A stretch of DNA of 64,000 bases from Cladorrhinum sp. PSN259 (GCA_033725935.1 MU867076.1:1-64000), one strand, 5' to 3'. Counted from the stretch's first letter, positions 34,085-44,735 are shown. Program-made: numbers and translations. The notes: generated by a model from the letters alone, not told the origin.

Positions 34085-36813
34085 ATGGAACCTCTGGAGG
34101 CATTAAGCCTGGCCGGCACGATTATAACATTCGTCCAGTTTGCTGTCCAGCTGTGCAACGGCGTCAAACAAATCTCAGAGTCCCTGAGCGGGGCATCCGA
34201 GTCCGCGGACAGTCTTAAGGATGTCTGCAGCACACTCGTCGGTTTCATGTCGGGCCTCCAACTGACCGAGCAAGGTGGTCTGCACAAATCACTCCCCCCT
34301 CATGAAGTCAAGCTTCGCAGTCTAGCTAAGGCTCGCCAGGCGGATTGCGAAAAGCTGCTCGGCATCCTCAGGGACTTGAACATTAAGACTAGGTCTGGCC
34401 CGGGATGGTGGAGGTCATTTCAGGTCGCCTTTCTCGAGGCAGCAAAGTCTGGGGACATCAAGGCACTCAAGGAACGCATCGATGGGTACCAGGGTGTCAT
34501 GGAAATGATTTTCTTGGATTTGACCAAGTGTGTTTCCTCCATGAGGGCATTGAAGGCACATGCTAACGACACCGTGCCAGCAAGAGCATCGTCGCCGGCA
34601 GGGCCGAAGTGGGCAAGCTCAGGCTGGAGACCAATACGACACAGCTACAACTCCTGCAGGATTTGCACAATCTTGAAGACAAGTTAGAGAAACTCGGACA
34701 AAGCATCAAAGACATGCTTCTCGACCACTACAGCAGCGGCGATTCGCCGACTCAAGCCTTCTTTAACCAGCGCACGGCCGAAATCATGGCCCTCCATCGA
34801 GAGACGCAGATTCTAGCATGCGAACAGGCCCTGCTTTTTAGCTTAGATTTCCAAGATCGGTGCGCCCGACACGAGGGTATCGGGGTCTCTTATCCCAAGA
34901 CATTTAGTTGGGTATTAACACCTACGCCTGCTGATACTGCAACGGCCACGTCCGAATCCTCAAAACCCCCTGACCCAGGTCGACTCATGCGATGGCTAGA
35001 GACAGGAGCCGGCATCTTCTGGATATCGGGAAAGCCGGGCTCGGGGAAATCCACCTTTATGAAGTTTCTCTGCAACGAATCCCGGACATATGAGACCTTG
35101 CGGACATGGGCTGGCAGGAAAAGCCTCCTAGCTGCGTCGCACTACTTTTGGGCGACCGGCAGTGCCCTCCAGCGATCCTACGAAGGTCTGCTGCGCTCGC
35201 TCCTCTACAGCATCCTAAACCACAGCCCTGGAATTATCGACAAGATTTTCCCTGAGCGATGGCACAGGACAATGTCTGCCTTAGTCAACGGCACCACCTC
35301 GAGTTCAGCCAGGGAGCCGTGGTTGCTCTCCGAGCTAGTTGCCGCCTTGCGCAAGGTTAGAGAGCTACCAGAGCTGCCTTTCAAATGCTGCTTCTTTATT
35401 GACGGCCTGGATGAGTATAAAGGGGACAAGGACAGTCTGTGTGAAGCGTTGAGGGAGTTGGCTTCGCACCCTTGCATCAAGCTCTGCGTTGCGAGTCGAC
35501 CGTGGAACATCTTTGAAGAAAAATTCGGCACGGAAGAAAGCCTAAAGATCTATGTACACGAGTTTACCGAAGACGATATACGCCTTTATGCCGAGGGCCG
35601 ACTGCGTGGTCATGCTCGATGGGCCCAACTAGCTGTCGATAACAAGGTAAATGCGACGGAACTCCTTGCAGAGATTACAAAACGTGCCAAGGGTGTTTTC
35701 CTCTGGGTCTTCCTCGTCACAAGATTGCTCCGGGAAGGAATGACCAATTACGACACCATCGCGGACCTCCAAAAGCGCCTCAACACGATCCCTGAAGATC
35801 TAGAGCAGTTCTTCAAGCAGATTCTATCCTCGGTCGAGCCTTTTTATCACGATAAGATGGAAGGCACCCTCCAGCTAGCCCTAACAGCCCAGGGGCCAAT
35901 GGACTCCGAAGTCTACCTCTTCCATGACCTCGAGTACGAGGATGGGCCAAACTACTACCTGAAGCACAAGGTGGAACCGTGGACGATGAACGAATGGTAC
36001 GACTTCAAAAAGCCGTTTCCCTGGCGCCTGAGCTCGCGATGCAAAGGGCTGCTCGAGATAAACCGCGGCAAGGTGGAATTCCTCCACCGCACCGTCCGAG
36101 ACTTTCTCCGTACTGCCGAGATGACGAGCTTCATCGCCGGCTACGCGCGCGCGGACTCCGACCCAGACATTTCCATCACCAAGAGCTACATTGCCTGGAT
36201 CAAACACCTTGACTGCCGTGAGGACCTCCCGCAAGGCTACTGCCGCGTCGATCTGCCCATGGATAAGATCGACCCCATGGTCGTTCGAGCTCTGGGCCAC
36301 ATCTCCCATGCCTACGAACGCGCTCACCAACCCAGCGAGACAGCTGCTCTCGACAGTATCATTGACCATATAGAGTGGTGCCTATGCACCATGCGGGAGA
36401 ATATTGCGGGCGGTCCGACCCTAGAGTCCCCAGCCTTGGTATTCCGGACCTACATCATTCGCACCCACCTATCCCACTACATCTGCACCAAACTAGACTT
36501 AGACTGCGCCCACTTCGACAAGCTCGATCCGCCTGCTCTGTCTACAATTCTCTGCTACAATGGAATATTAGCCTGGACGGACGCTAGGTTTGCCGTGCTG
36601 CGCAGCCTGCTCCTCCACGGCCACGACCCGAACGAGCCAAACTACGCTCACCCCTCTCTGGCATCGCCTTGGCGTGAATTTACGCTGAAAATGTCAGCTT
36701 CCTCCGCGACCACGGTCCTGCTGCCGCCGATTGTAAAGGCAGGGATCATCCCTATGCTGCTTGAATTTGGCGCCGGCCCGGCGGCAGCGGCGGGCTTGTC
36801 TTTCGATCGATGA
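34085..36813 (+). CDS. NACHT-domain STAND (NLR-like) protein
   Basis: Two exons (34085-34527 and 34581-36813) encode 891 residues. The 53-bp intron has a GTGTGT donor, a GCTAAC branch site and a CCAG acceptor, and it explains the change of frame. Residues 1-190 form the helical N-terminal domain common in fungal STAND proteins (LAGTIITFVQFAVQL). The NACHT NTPase follows, with Walker A GKPGSGKST at about 297-305, Walker B FFIDGLDE near 417-424 and the sensor-like CVASRPW. A winged-helix-type stretch and FLHRTVRDFLRT follow. The C-terminal third resembles the DUF7791-type region. No WD40 or TPR array is seen; only one ankyrin-like turn (LLLHGHDPNE) lies near the end. Such proteins act in non-self recognition and programmed cell death. 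The gene looks intact. Confidence 0.9.
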
Positions 36814-37754
36814 TGTCCCACTATTTCACTGTGGGAGTTAATGATTTAGGAGGCTGGATCCACTGGTTGTATCGGCGTTGCCTCTCGTGAAGGAACGATC
36901 ACCGCGCTTGTAAAACCATGGAGCGCCTATTAGTGGACAAGGCTTTTGATCCAGCGAGGCGGATGTTCTCCTTAAGTCCCTGGAGAGGGTTTGTACGGCC
37001 CGGAGGCAATAGACCTGTGGGCGAGAAACGACTACTCACGAATGTCTCTGCTCTTCATCTCTCATTTGGCGCGAACAGACAAGGAGATGGAGCAAATAGG
37101 TATGTACGAAGGTCACGGTGGAGGCTTTGCTTTGGGGAGGATGGTCATAAAGATAATCTAGGGCTCAAGCTACCAAGATGGAGAGTTGGGACCGACTGTT
37201 AAATCTTTCAGGGATAGTGAGTTCATCGCTCGCATGGAGGGCATTGAGTATGTTGGGGCTGCTGACGAAGACGCTGCGGATGCGGAGTCTGACGCGAGAA
37301 CTAGTGTAGCTCCTTGCTACCGCTAGTTCCAAGGCGACGTCGATGCGGGCTATGGATTCAAAGTACGGACTAGTAATAGGTTGGAGTCGGGTGCGTTACG
37401 CAGCTGTTCTGATACTAGTATTGCGGCCTGTTCGCCCTAAGCCCTACCAATACTTGTCTCGGATTATACCTTACTAAAATATCGGAATAATATTATAAGG
37501 GTTCTTTTTCGCTCTAGGGTTCGGACTATAAGGCAGGGTACTATTAGTTAGCACAGGGATAAGCCCTTTTACCAATATAGAAAATAACTTCATTACTACT
37601 TCGGAGAAATAAGACTTACTAATACTGATTTGCCCGGAGGTTTAAGTATATTGTAAAAGGAAGAAGATAGGTAGGAAGAAGATAGATAAGTGGCATAGAT
37701 TTAAAATAGGAGGTCGCCTAATATAGTTCTTAATTGTATTCGCCTAGGGCGAAT
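36814..37754. other. Degraded stretch after the NACHT gene
   Basis: No gene I can support. A 94-codon ATG frame at 36918-37202 (MERLLVDKAFDPARR) could be a decayed ankyrin-type repeat from a longer NACHT C-terminus, but nothing confirms it. From about 37440 the sequence is AT-rich and repeat-like. Confidence 0.4.
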
Positions 37755-38709
37755 TGTTACGCCTCGCGCGTAAGTCTTCCCCGCACACGGACCACTATGT
37801 AGGGCATTGCGTGGTTAATAGCCAATCATTGGGACAGGGATGTGAGGACCTATAAGTCCCGGATAACCAATCAAAAGTTGCTTAGTATGATCGGTCGCTA
37901 AGACTACTGAGTATATTAAGCATATAAGACTTAAAGGGTTCCTTAATCTACTTAGCTGCTAAGACCATTAAGTATTGAATTGGTGGATCTAGCCATTTCG
38001 GGGCAGTGGCCCACCTCACTTGGCTGCGTGCCCTGTGTGGCCTGTGTGGCCTGTGTGGCCTGTGTGGCTGTGTAGAAGAGCACCTTCTTGGGACCAGTCT
38101 TACTTTTTGCAATATATATAGCCGTATACCCTTCCTTTCACTAGGGAAGGAAGGCAAGCACTCAAGCACTCCAGCTGGCACAAAGCACTCTAGCAAGCAA
38201 GAAAGGAGGAGGCTTCCTTCCTGGGAGGCTTGCTCCCAGGAAGTAAAACAAGAGCGAATTCACCACCACTTCTTTCCACACACTCTTTTTCCACTTGGTT
38301 TTATACTTGCTTACCTGATCAGAAGGGTCAGATGGCTGTGTGAGCTTCTTTTTAGTAGAAGCCTACTTCGTGGGCTTCTTTCTTGGTGGATGTGTGGGTG
38401 GTTGTAGGTTTGTGTTTTCCCTCATTTAGTATACTAAGTAAGGTATAAGGTACCCCAGAAATATATATAGATAACTTTACTATAAGTAGGGGGAGTGCTA
38501 GGTACTTCTTATTGTAAGGACTTAGTTCCTTACGTAAGTAATTATAACGTTCCCTTATTTATAATATTTATAACGATACTTTATAAAGTAATCTATTATT
38601 AATAGTAATTCATACCCTCTAAGAGCGTCCCACAATCTTCGATTACCCTGTCATCATACTCAGGCGTACTGCCTTGCAGTCTGTATCCTATCCGGTGCAG
38701 GTTGTAATA
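37755..38709 (+). mobile_element. Chromovirus LTR carrying a 452-bp insertion
   Basis: The LTR starts TGTTACGCCTCGCG and ends GTTGTAATA like those of A and B. Without the insertion at 37976-38427 it would be about 498 bp, the family size. Its flanks (CGAAT left, GTATA right) do not match, so its target duplication is lost or it was rearranged. It is RIP-altered. Its cassette has TTGCTTAGT and ACTGAGTATATTAAGCA arms. Confidence 0.8.
37976..38427. mobile_element. Unclassified 452-bp insertion flanked by AGTAT
   Basis: AGTAT occurs at 37971-37975 and 38428-38432. Removing the stretch between plus one AGTAT restores the LTR cassette (ATTAAGTATACTAAG). The insert contains four tandem TGTGTGGCC-type units (about 38030-38065), a TATA-like run and a palindrome around GGAGGCTTGCTCCC. 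It has neither TG...CA ends nor a clear inverted repeat, so its class is open. Confidence 0.55.
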
Positions 38710-38739
38710 GTATATTGGGCCCTAATAGCACTTAGAGGC

Positions 38740-39581
38740 TTACTTTAGACTTGACTTCTTTATTGCGATCGAGGAATCTATTAATCTAATTCTTTCCGAG
38801 GGTGTTACAACCTGCACCGGGTAGGGTTCAGACTGCAAGGTAGTACGCCTGGGGTAAGATAATAGGGGAATCGAAGGTTACGGGACGCTCTCAGACGGGG
38901 TTAATCACTGTTAACAATAAGTAGCTCTTGCAAACTTCTCTAGAGAAGTTTCCAGGTTCTGTAAAGAAGCTTATAGATAATGAACCTTATATTGCTTGCG
39001 TGTGGAACTAAGTCCTTACGGTGGGAAGTGCCTAGCACTCCCCCTACTTATAGTGAAACTATCTATATATGTTTTCTAGGTATATTGTACCTTGCCTGCT
39101 CTGCCTGCTCTCCGAATCCGCGATCACGGCGAGCAAGCCTCTTGCTCGTCGTGCTCGCTGTGCTTGGCACCGAGCAGAGCAGGCATACCCTGATTAGTTA
39201 GCTAGGACTTCGTGGGTCTTCGCATCCCTGGCCCAGTGATTGGCTGTGGTCCCATAATGCCCTGCATTGTGGTTCGTGTGCGGGGAAGACTTACGCGCGA
39301 GGCGTAACAGAGGGGTTGTGTATCGCCGCCTTTAGGTAGGATTTTCGTAACCAAAGCGCGGACCTGGACTTTGCTAGGCGCGCGCCCACAGCTTTGTTCG
39401 TGTAGAATCTAATTGATAAAGTAACCTTTTTGTAAAGCAGAGAGCCTTTAACGTTCTTCTTGAGCTTCGGTAGCCGTACGTTAGCTATGTAGTCGTAGTC
39501 GTAGTATACTGAGTGGAACGATCCATTTGGAAGCAGCTTGTCGGTATGACGTACCGGCTTTCTTAGAAGATATGGCCTAGC
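38740..39581 (-). pseudogene. Unknown reading frame split by a solo LTR
   Basis: On the minus strand a frame is open from 39581 (after a TAA) down to the LTR edge. It continues in frame from 38802 to a TAA at 38740-38742 when the LTR and one GAGGG copy are removed, for about 110 codons in all. The text is basic (RLPKLKKNVKGSLLYKKV, later SLK before the stop). There is no ATG in the open part, so it is the 3' end of something longer. I do not recognise it; given its place near the right inverted repeat, a decayed transposon ORF is possible. Confidence 0.5.
38803..39309 (-). mobile_element. Solo chromovirus LTR with GAGGG target duplication
   Basis: A 507-bp LTR starts TGTTACAACC and ends GGCGTAACA, with GAGGG at 38798-38802 and 39310-39314. 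Its cassette has TGCTCG/CGAGCA and TGCTCTG arms, related to element A. It splits the reading frame at 38740-39581. Confidence 0.92.
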
Positions 39582-39756
39582 TTATTCGGTATTCCTTGTC
39601 GGTTATTTTGATCTAAAAAAAGGCTTGTTTTAGTGGGGAATTAGTAGAGTTGTGGTGGTAAGGAGAAATAGGGTGTGTGGTGTTTGACACGAAAAGTCGC
39701 GGTTCAAAGGGGGGGGGTGTGTGCTAAGCAAGGGTGGTGGGGTCTAACGCGCGCGG

Positions 39757-39798
39757 ATCAAAACGGTAACGCCCCCCTATAAGTTGCCTTTAAAAAAG
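39757..39798 (-). repeat. Right member of a long-range inverted repeat
   Basis: Its reverse complement contains TTATAGGGGGGCGTTA, then CGTTTTGAT, aligning with 31512-31553. The two bracket the DUF1996 and NACHT genes. Confidence 0.7.
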
Positions 39799-39996
39799 AA
39801 ACTCCTCGGGTCATTTAACAGGCCGATCTTACCAGCTGCAAAACAACACAGCCCTCACCTCGGGTGGTGATTAGCTTCGGGTAAGCAGTTATTAATTAGC
39901 TAGATATTACTTCGCATAATGTTCGGCAAATTACTAAAGCTGCACTGAAAATTGTAGACTGTTAGATCGTGCGAAAAATGCTCGACGCGGCTCGCC

Positions 39997-40003
39997 TATA
40001 AAG
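39997..40003 (+). promoter_or_regulatory. TATA box of the SH3b-like gene
   Basis: TATAAAG lies about 130 bases before the ATG at 40133. A C/T- and A-rich leader follows, typical of a well-expressed small secreted protein gene. Confidence 0.55.
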
Positions 40004-40132
40004 ACTCGTTCTCGTCCCGACTTCAAATCGCTCCTCTCTTCCCGAGCATCAGCATTAGAGAACTCACTGCCTATATTAAACTTGAAAACTCACAATTCTA
40101 ATTGATCAACCAATCGATTAACCATTTTCAAA

Positions 40133-40533
40133 ATGAAGACTGCCTTCACCATCCTCGTCCTCCCCCTGTTAGCCTTTGCTAACCCCGTTCCCGAGATGGA
40201 GGCCGATATCGAGAAGCGCAGCTATACCTGTTCTACCACTGGCTCGAATCTCAAATATCACCGTAAGCCGAGTACCTCATCTACCGCCGATGGCGAATTC
40301 GGCGCCAAAGGAACCAAGGTGGTGGTCCAATGCTGGACCGCAGGGACCTGCGTGAACGATAATTGGTGAGTTAAAAAAGATGTTAATAGTTATGCCTGTT
40401 TAAGATAGAGGCTATATACTGACAAACGCTTAGTCTTTGGTGGAAGATCGCTTCAGGCACGGGTAAGGGCGATTACGTGACGGATTATTATATTAATAAT
40501 GGCTGTGCGGAGAACTTCCATACCAAGTGCTAG
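40133..40533 (+). CDS. Small secreted SH3b-like protein with Kex2 site
   Basis: Two exons (40133-40365 and 40434-40533) encode 110 residues. The intron has a GTGAGT donor and a CTTAG acceptor. The signal peptide is MKTAFTILVLPLLAFA. A short acidic propeptide ends in KR, a Kex2-type processing site, and the mature peptide begins SYTC. The mature part has the pattern of a bacterial SH3 fold: a Leu-x-Tyr strand near the start, GTKVVVQCW, then LWWKIA and YVTDYYI at the end. It has five cysteines. Secreted SH3b-like peptides in fungi are generally small and of uncertain role; a cell-wall or antimicrobial role is conjecture. The gene begins about 330 bases right of the inverted-repeat segment. Confidence 0.85.
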
Positions 40534-42079
40534 GCTGAGGGTTTTGATATAGAGAGAGTTCGGTTGAGACAAACATTAGCATAAAAGTTTTTCAGTTACT
40601 TATTAGTTGAACTCACTGATACTATCTTCTCTGATATCGAATTTATTATTATCAGCTTTGCTTTCTCATTAGAAATCGTTTTGTATACAGATAGTCATAA
40701 TACCTGCGAGCCCCTGAGCGCGGTGGTGGGGTATTGATCATCCCAGTAAACATCCTCTAGGCATTTTGTGCGCTCTCTTTACTAGAAAGTGGCAAACATG
40801 ACAGCTCCCAGGAAATGGGGGATTTGTTTTCAGCTCGCATCCCATTTGTACATCCCGACTAATCCGTAAATATATAAATCTACGAGCGCGCTTCGAACTT
40901 TGAACAGCAATCTCCTAGAATATACGATGTGAAACCGTGGCACGGCAAGAGGGCTGTGAAAGAAGCACAAGAAGGCTTGGCAATTGGGCACATCACAAGT
41001 TTTGGTGGATGTGGAAAGCAGTACGAGACACAGCTTCTATTGTAGCTAGGAAGGGTACTATTGTGCTAGTCTCAAGGTACGAGCACCGGTCCCGGGGAGC
41101 AAACTGGGATATCTGTCCTGCAGATTAATTACATCTATGCTCGAGTTATTGCGCGCTAGTTTGATCTAAATATCCAGCCGTTTACTCTGAAAGAAGAATG
41201 GCTCAAAGATGCCCTCATTCTGGACGTCCATCTTAGGATCACAAAGTCAACGGAATTGAAACGGCATTTTGAATTAGACTCGCTGCCGATCTATACTCAC
41301 AATACGCCTGGAAAGACAAGGCATGAAGGTATTATATACAATAAAGGGATACACTATTATAGCCTGAAGTCTTCCAGCGGCCCAAGGTACTCTGTATTCC
41401 TGAGAGTACACTCTTCCTATCTCGCCTCGGTCATGCCTACGCTGGTTCATTTTTGTATTAGCTCCTCGACGCCCCTTTCCGAGAGTGCGTAAGGACACAG
41501 TCGATCGAATGTATAGTACCCACCGCTGGTGTAAAGTGTTACACACAAGAATAAGGGCTGCCGGCACGTGCGTAGTTACGTGACCTCAACTTGACATTGT
41601 ATCCTGTAATACGAACGGTTACTAAAGACGGTCAGAAATACTGCTTCTAAATAGCGCTCCCTGCGTCTCTTCATTCTGGGCCAGATTATTACCGATCTGG
41701 CCCTTGGCAAGCGCCAGTGGAAATACCCGGTGCAAATCTACGCAGGGATATTAGCCAACGACTCTATGCGCTCCTATCATACGGTAGCTACCTAACGAAT
41801 AGCCGTCTTAGTAACCAGACTACTCCCCGCGGCTCCTCCAATCATTGGTGCGTCTTGCTAGATCCGATCAAAATTCGAGATTGCTCCGCGATTGCACCCG
41901 CTTTCCGTCTCCACCACAGGTTAAGTAACCGGGTTAGACGAAGAAACACATCACATCCAGCAGCCCAAGATAGCTTCGTACGGGTACAAATAGCCAATAA
42001 ACCCTCCCGCTTTGCCAGGTTACTTTTGTTTCGCGAACCCTCCGTCTACCCCGGAAACCTGTGTTACTCATTCACCACA
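40534..42079. other. Intergenic; one decayed coding-like piece
   Basis: No gene is supported. A stretch near 40965-41060 reads AIGHITSFGGCGKQYETQ in one frame before a TAG, which hints at a decayed P-loop-like gene but is too short to call. The last 350 bases are open upstream of the GH43 start without signal character. Confidence 0.4.
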
Positions 42080-43804
42080 ATGGGTTTTTCGTTACGACTC
42101 CTGGGCGCGGCGCTCCTCGTCAGCAACTGGTGGGCTGCGCCAGCCGTTGCTCAGCAAAACTCGACCTTTTACAACCCCATCCTGCCAGGCTGGCACTCGG
42201 ACCCGTCATGCATTAACGTGAACAACACCTTCTACTGCGTGACGTCGACCTTTATCTCATTCCCCGGTCTGCCCATCTACGCATCTAAGGACCTAATCAA
42301 CTGGAAGCATATCAGCCACGTGTGGAACCGCGAATCGCAGCTCCCTGGCTATAGCCACGCGACCAACGGCCAGCAGGAGGGCATGTTCGCCGCTACGATC
42401 CGCTACAACAAGGGCATTTTCTACGTTATCTGCGAGTACCTCGGCGCCGGCCGCACGCCAGGCGTCCTCTTTCAGACGACGGACCCCTACAGCGACGCGT
42501 CGTGGACTAAGGCGGCCCTCTTCCCCGCGCCCAAGATCGACCCGGACCTGTTCTGGGACGACGACGGCAGAGTCTGGATGGCTACGCAGGGCATTCAGCT
42601 CGAGAACATGCTCGACACGTCCACGGCGCGCATGGGTACCACTAACACCACCCTCTGGACCGGCACCGGCGGCGTGTGGCCCGAGGGTCCGCACATCTAT
42701 AAGAAGGACGACTGGTACTACCTGCTTATCGCTGAGGGCGGCACCGCTACCGACCACGCCGTGACTATGGCCCGCGCCCGCGCTGTTACGGGCCCCTACA
42801 CGGCCTATAACCGCAACCCCGTGCTGACCAATCGCAAGACGCAAGAGTACTTCCAAACCGTCGGCCACGCCGACCTCTTCCAGGACGCTAATGGCAAGTG
42901 GTGGGGGGTCGCGCTGGCTACCCGCTCCGGGCCCGCCTATAAATCCTACCCCATGGGCCGCGAGACCGTCCTGTTCCCCGTAACGTGGAACACGGGTGAG
43001 TTTCCCATCATGGCGCCCGTGCGCGGCAAGATGAGCGGGTGGCCGCTCGCGGAAGCTACCCGTGACGTGCCGGGCGATGGGCCCTGGAATCGCGACCCGG
43101 ACGTGTACGACTTTCCCGTCGGCAAGCCCATCCCCCGCAACCTCGTTTACTGGCGCGTGCCGCGCGACAAAGCCTTCACCGTCACCGATAAGGGTCTGAC
43201 GGTAGCCCTGGCCCGCAACGATCTATCCGGCGCGCCGGGGATGTCGCAGGCGCGGCACATCTCCTTCATCGGCCGCCGGCAAACCGACACGCTCTTCACC
43301 TTCAGCGTCGTTCTATCCCTAACCCCTACCGCCAACGGCCAGGAGGCCGGGGTCGTGACGTTCCTTACGCAGCAAGCTAATATCCAACTAGGCGTCGTGC
43401 AGCTTAACGGGCAACTGAGCTTCCGCTTCAAGACGACGGCATCGAGCAGCCCGGCCAAGGTGACGGCGGTGCCGGCCGCATGGGCCGGTAAGCCGATTCG
43501 GCTGCAGGTGCAGATGGCGAGTCCTACGACGTACACACTCTCAGCTATGCTGGCGTCGGACACCTTAACAAAGATGGAGCTAGGAAGCGCGTCGGCCGAG
43601 CTGCTGAGCGGCGGGTCGGGGTCGTTTGTGGGAACCTTGATCGGTGTGTATGCGACTTGCAACGGGGCCGGGTCGGGCACTGATTGTCCATCGGGAACGC
43701 CGAATGCGTACTTTAACCGATGGAGGTACACGGGCGCGGCGCAGTACATCTCGGCTACTGAAAGCGTGCCTGCTAAGGTAAATATGAAGCAGTCTGAGGT
43801 TTGA
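42080..43804 (+). CDS. Secreted GH43 glycoside hydrolase (xylosidase/arabinofuranosidase type)
   Basis: A single exon encodes 574 residues. The frame is open for another 121 codons upstream, but the ATG at 42080 begins the signal peptide MGFSLRLLGAALLVSN, so I start there. The five-blade GH43 catalytic domain begins at FYNPILPGWHSDPSC with the base Asp at about 41. The second Asp lies at about 154 (KIDPDLFW) and the acid Glu at about 202 (WPEGPHIY). All three catalytic residues are present. From about residue 365 comes a beta-sandwich domain as in GH43 beta-xylosidases (GH43_C2 type). Enzymes of this group release xylose or arabinose from hemicellulose side chains. Which sugar it prefers cannot be read from the sequence. 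It is GC-rich and undamaged. Confidence 0.92.
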   Translation: MGFSLRLLGAALLVSNWWAAPAVAQQNSTFYNPILPGWHSDPSCINVNNTFYCVTSTFISFPGLPIYASKDLINWKHISHVWNRESQLPGYSHATNGQQEGMFAATIRYNKGIFYVICEYLGAGRTPGVLFQTTDPYSDASWTKAALFPAPKIDPDLFWDDDGRVWMATQGIQLENMLDTSTARMGTTNTTLWTGTGGVWPEGPHIYKKDDWYYLLIAEGGTATDHAVTMARARAVTGPYTAYNRNPVLTNRKTQEYFQTVGHADLFQDANGKWWGVALATRSGPAYKSYPMGRETVLFPVTWNTGEFPIMAPVRGKMSGWPLAEATRDVPGDGPWNRDPDVYDFPVGKPIPRNLVYWRVPRDKAFTVTDKGLTVALARNDLSGAPGMSQARHISFIGRRQTDTLFTFSVVLSLTPTANGQEAGVVTFLTQQANIQLGVVQLNGQLSFRFKTTASSSPAKVTAVPAAWAGKPIRLQVQMASPTTYTLSAMLASDTLTKMELGSASAELLSGGSGSFVGTLIGVYATCNGAGSGTDCPSGTPNAYFNRWRYTGAAQYISATESVPAKVNMKQSEV

Positions 43805-44106
43805 AGTACTGTCGTAAAAGGTTTCTGGACGGTAGTAACTGATGATGCCTAAGGGCAGGTGCGTGTAAATAAGACCTAGGCTCTAAAAGCATACTAGCTA
43901 TAGGAACAAATTTATCATGATTTCTTCCCTTTATCGACATTTTACTGCGTGAGATCAGCGTTAGGGACTCGACAACGTAGCTATCGTCGCTTGCGAACGG
44001 CCTATGCTGAAATCGTAATATGCTGTATTTGATTATTTGCCTAACGTTAACGTATGTGATAAGTGAGCTGACTAGAGAAGCAAGTTAACCACTCTAATTT
44101 CTTAAA
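43805..44106. other. 3' flank of the GH43 gene
   Basis: About 300 bases with nothing recognised, ending in the TTCTTAAA target duplication of the next element. Confidence 0.6.
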
Positions 44107-44213
44107 GGCGACTGATGGAGGGGCACCCCCTTTTGATGTTTGGGCACCCCTAACACTTGATCGGTGGGCACCCTCTTTTTGATAAATAGGCACCCCCGCC
44201 CAGGTTAGGGTTA
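44107..44213 (+). repeat. Left terminal inverted repeat
   Basis: Starts GGCGACTGATGG and ends GGTTAGGGTTA; it pairs with 44736-44844. Confidence 0.88.
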
Positions 44214-44429
44214 TATAAGTAAATTCTATGTGGCCCACCATGTGTGGCCCACCCTGCTGCAGGCGGGGCAAACCCCAACATATGCAATAGCCAGCCGTTT
44301 TAGTATGGAGTTAGCACTTTATGGGATTCTTTCTTCCCACATCATGCAAATCATTACATTCTTCTTCATTGTCTTTGTATGCCTTCATCCTACAGTAAAT
44401 AATTTTTACTCCAAATAAGTGGGAGGTCG

Positions 44430-44700
44430 CTTTGTGAGTGGGAGGAAAGTTGGTTGTTAGAGGAAGAAAGTAGTGGTAGATTTTTTTGCAAGTGGGAAGA
44501 AGTAAGTTGTTGGAGGGAAAAAGTAGTGGTAAATCTTTTGCAGGTTCTTGTAATTGGGAGGTTCTTGCAAGTGGGAGGGTCTTGAAATGGGAGGGTCTTG
44601 TAAGTGAAAGGTTCTTGCAAGTGGGAGGTTCTTGTAATGGGAGGTCTTGCAAGTGGAAGGTTCTTGTAAGTGGGAAGTTGGTTGTTGGAGGAAGAAAGTG
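44430..44700 (+). repeat. Degenerate tandem repeat inside the TIR element
   Basis: Units of about 18-20 bases of the form GTGGGAGGTTCTTGCAA and variants repeat more than ten times. Open frames over it on both strands are repeat artefacts. Confidence 0.75.
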
Positions 44701-44735
44701 GTGGAAGTTGAATTGAAAGCGCACAAATTTCGAAG

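Larger units (their letters stand above)
39582..40132. other. Intergenic, with inverted repeat and promoter
   Basis: This holds G-rich runs, the right inverted repeat (39757-39798) and the promoter of the SH3b-like gene. No gene is seen. Confidence 0.6.

Noticed and set aside
34085..34687. Frameshift in the NACHT gene
   Set aside because: A canonical 53-bp intron with a GCTAAC branch site explains the frame change exactly.
31512..39798. Starship-type giant transposon
   Set aside because: No tyrosine recombinase (DUF3435) captain is seen, the segment is short, and Starships lack long inverted repeats like these.
44311..44726. Overlapping open frames on both strands in the TIR element
   Set aside because: They are translations of the 18-20 bp tandem repeat (LQEP/CKNL-type periodicity), not a gene.
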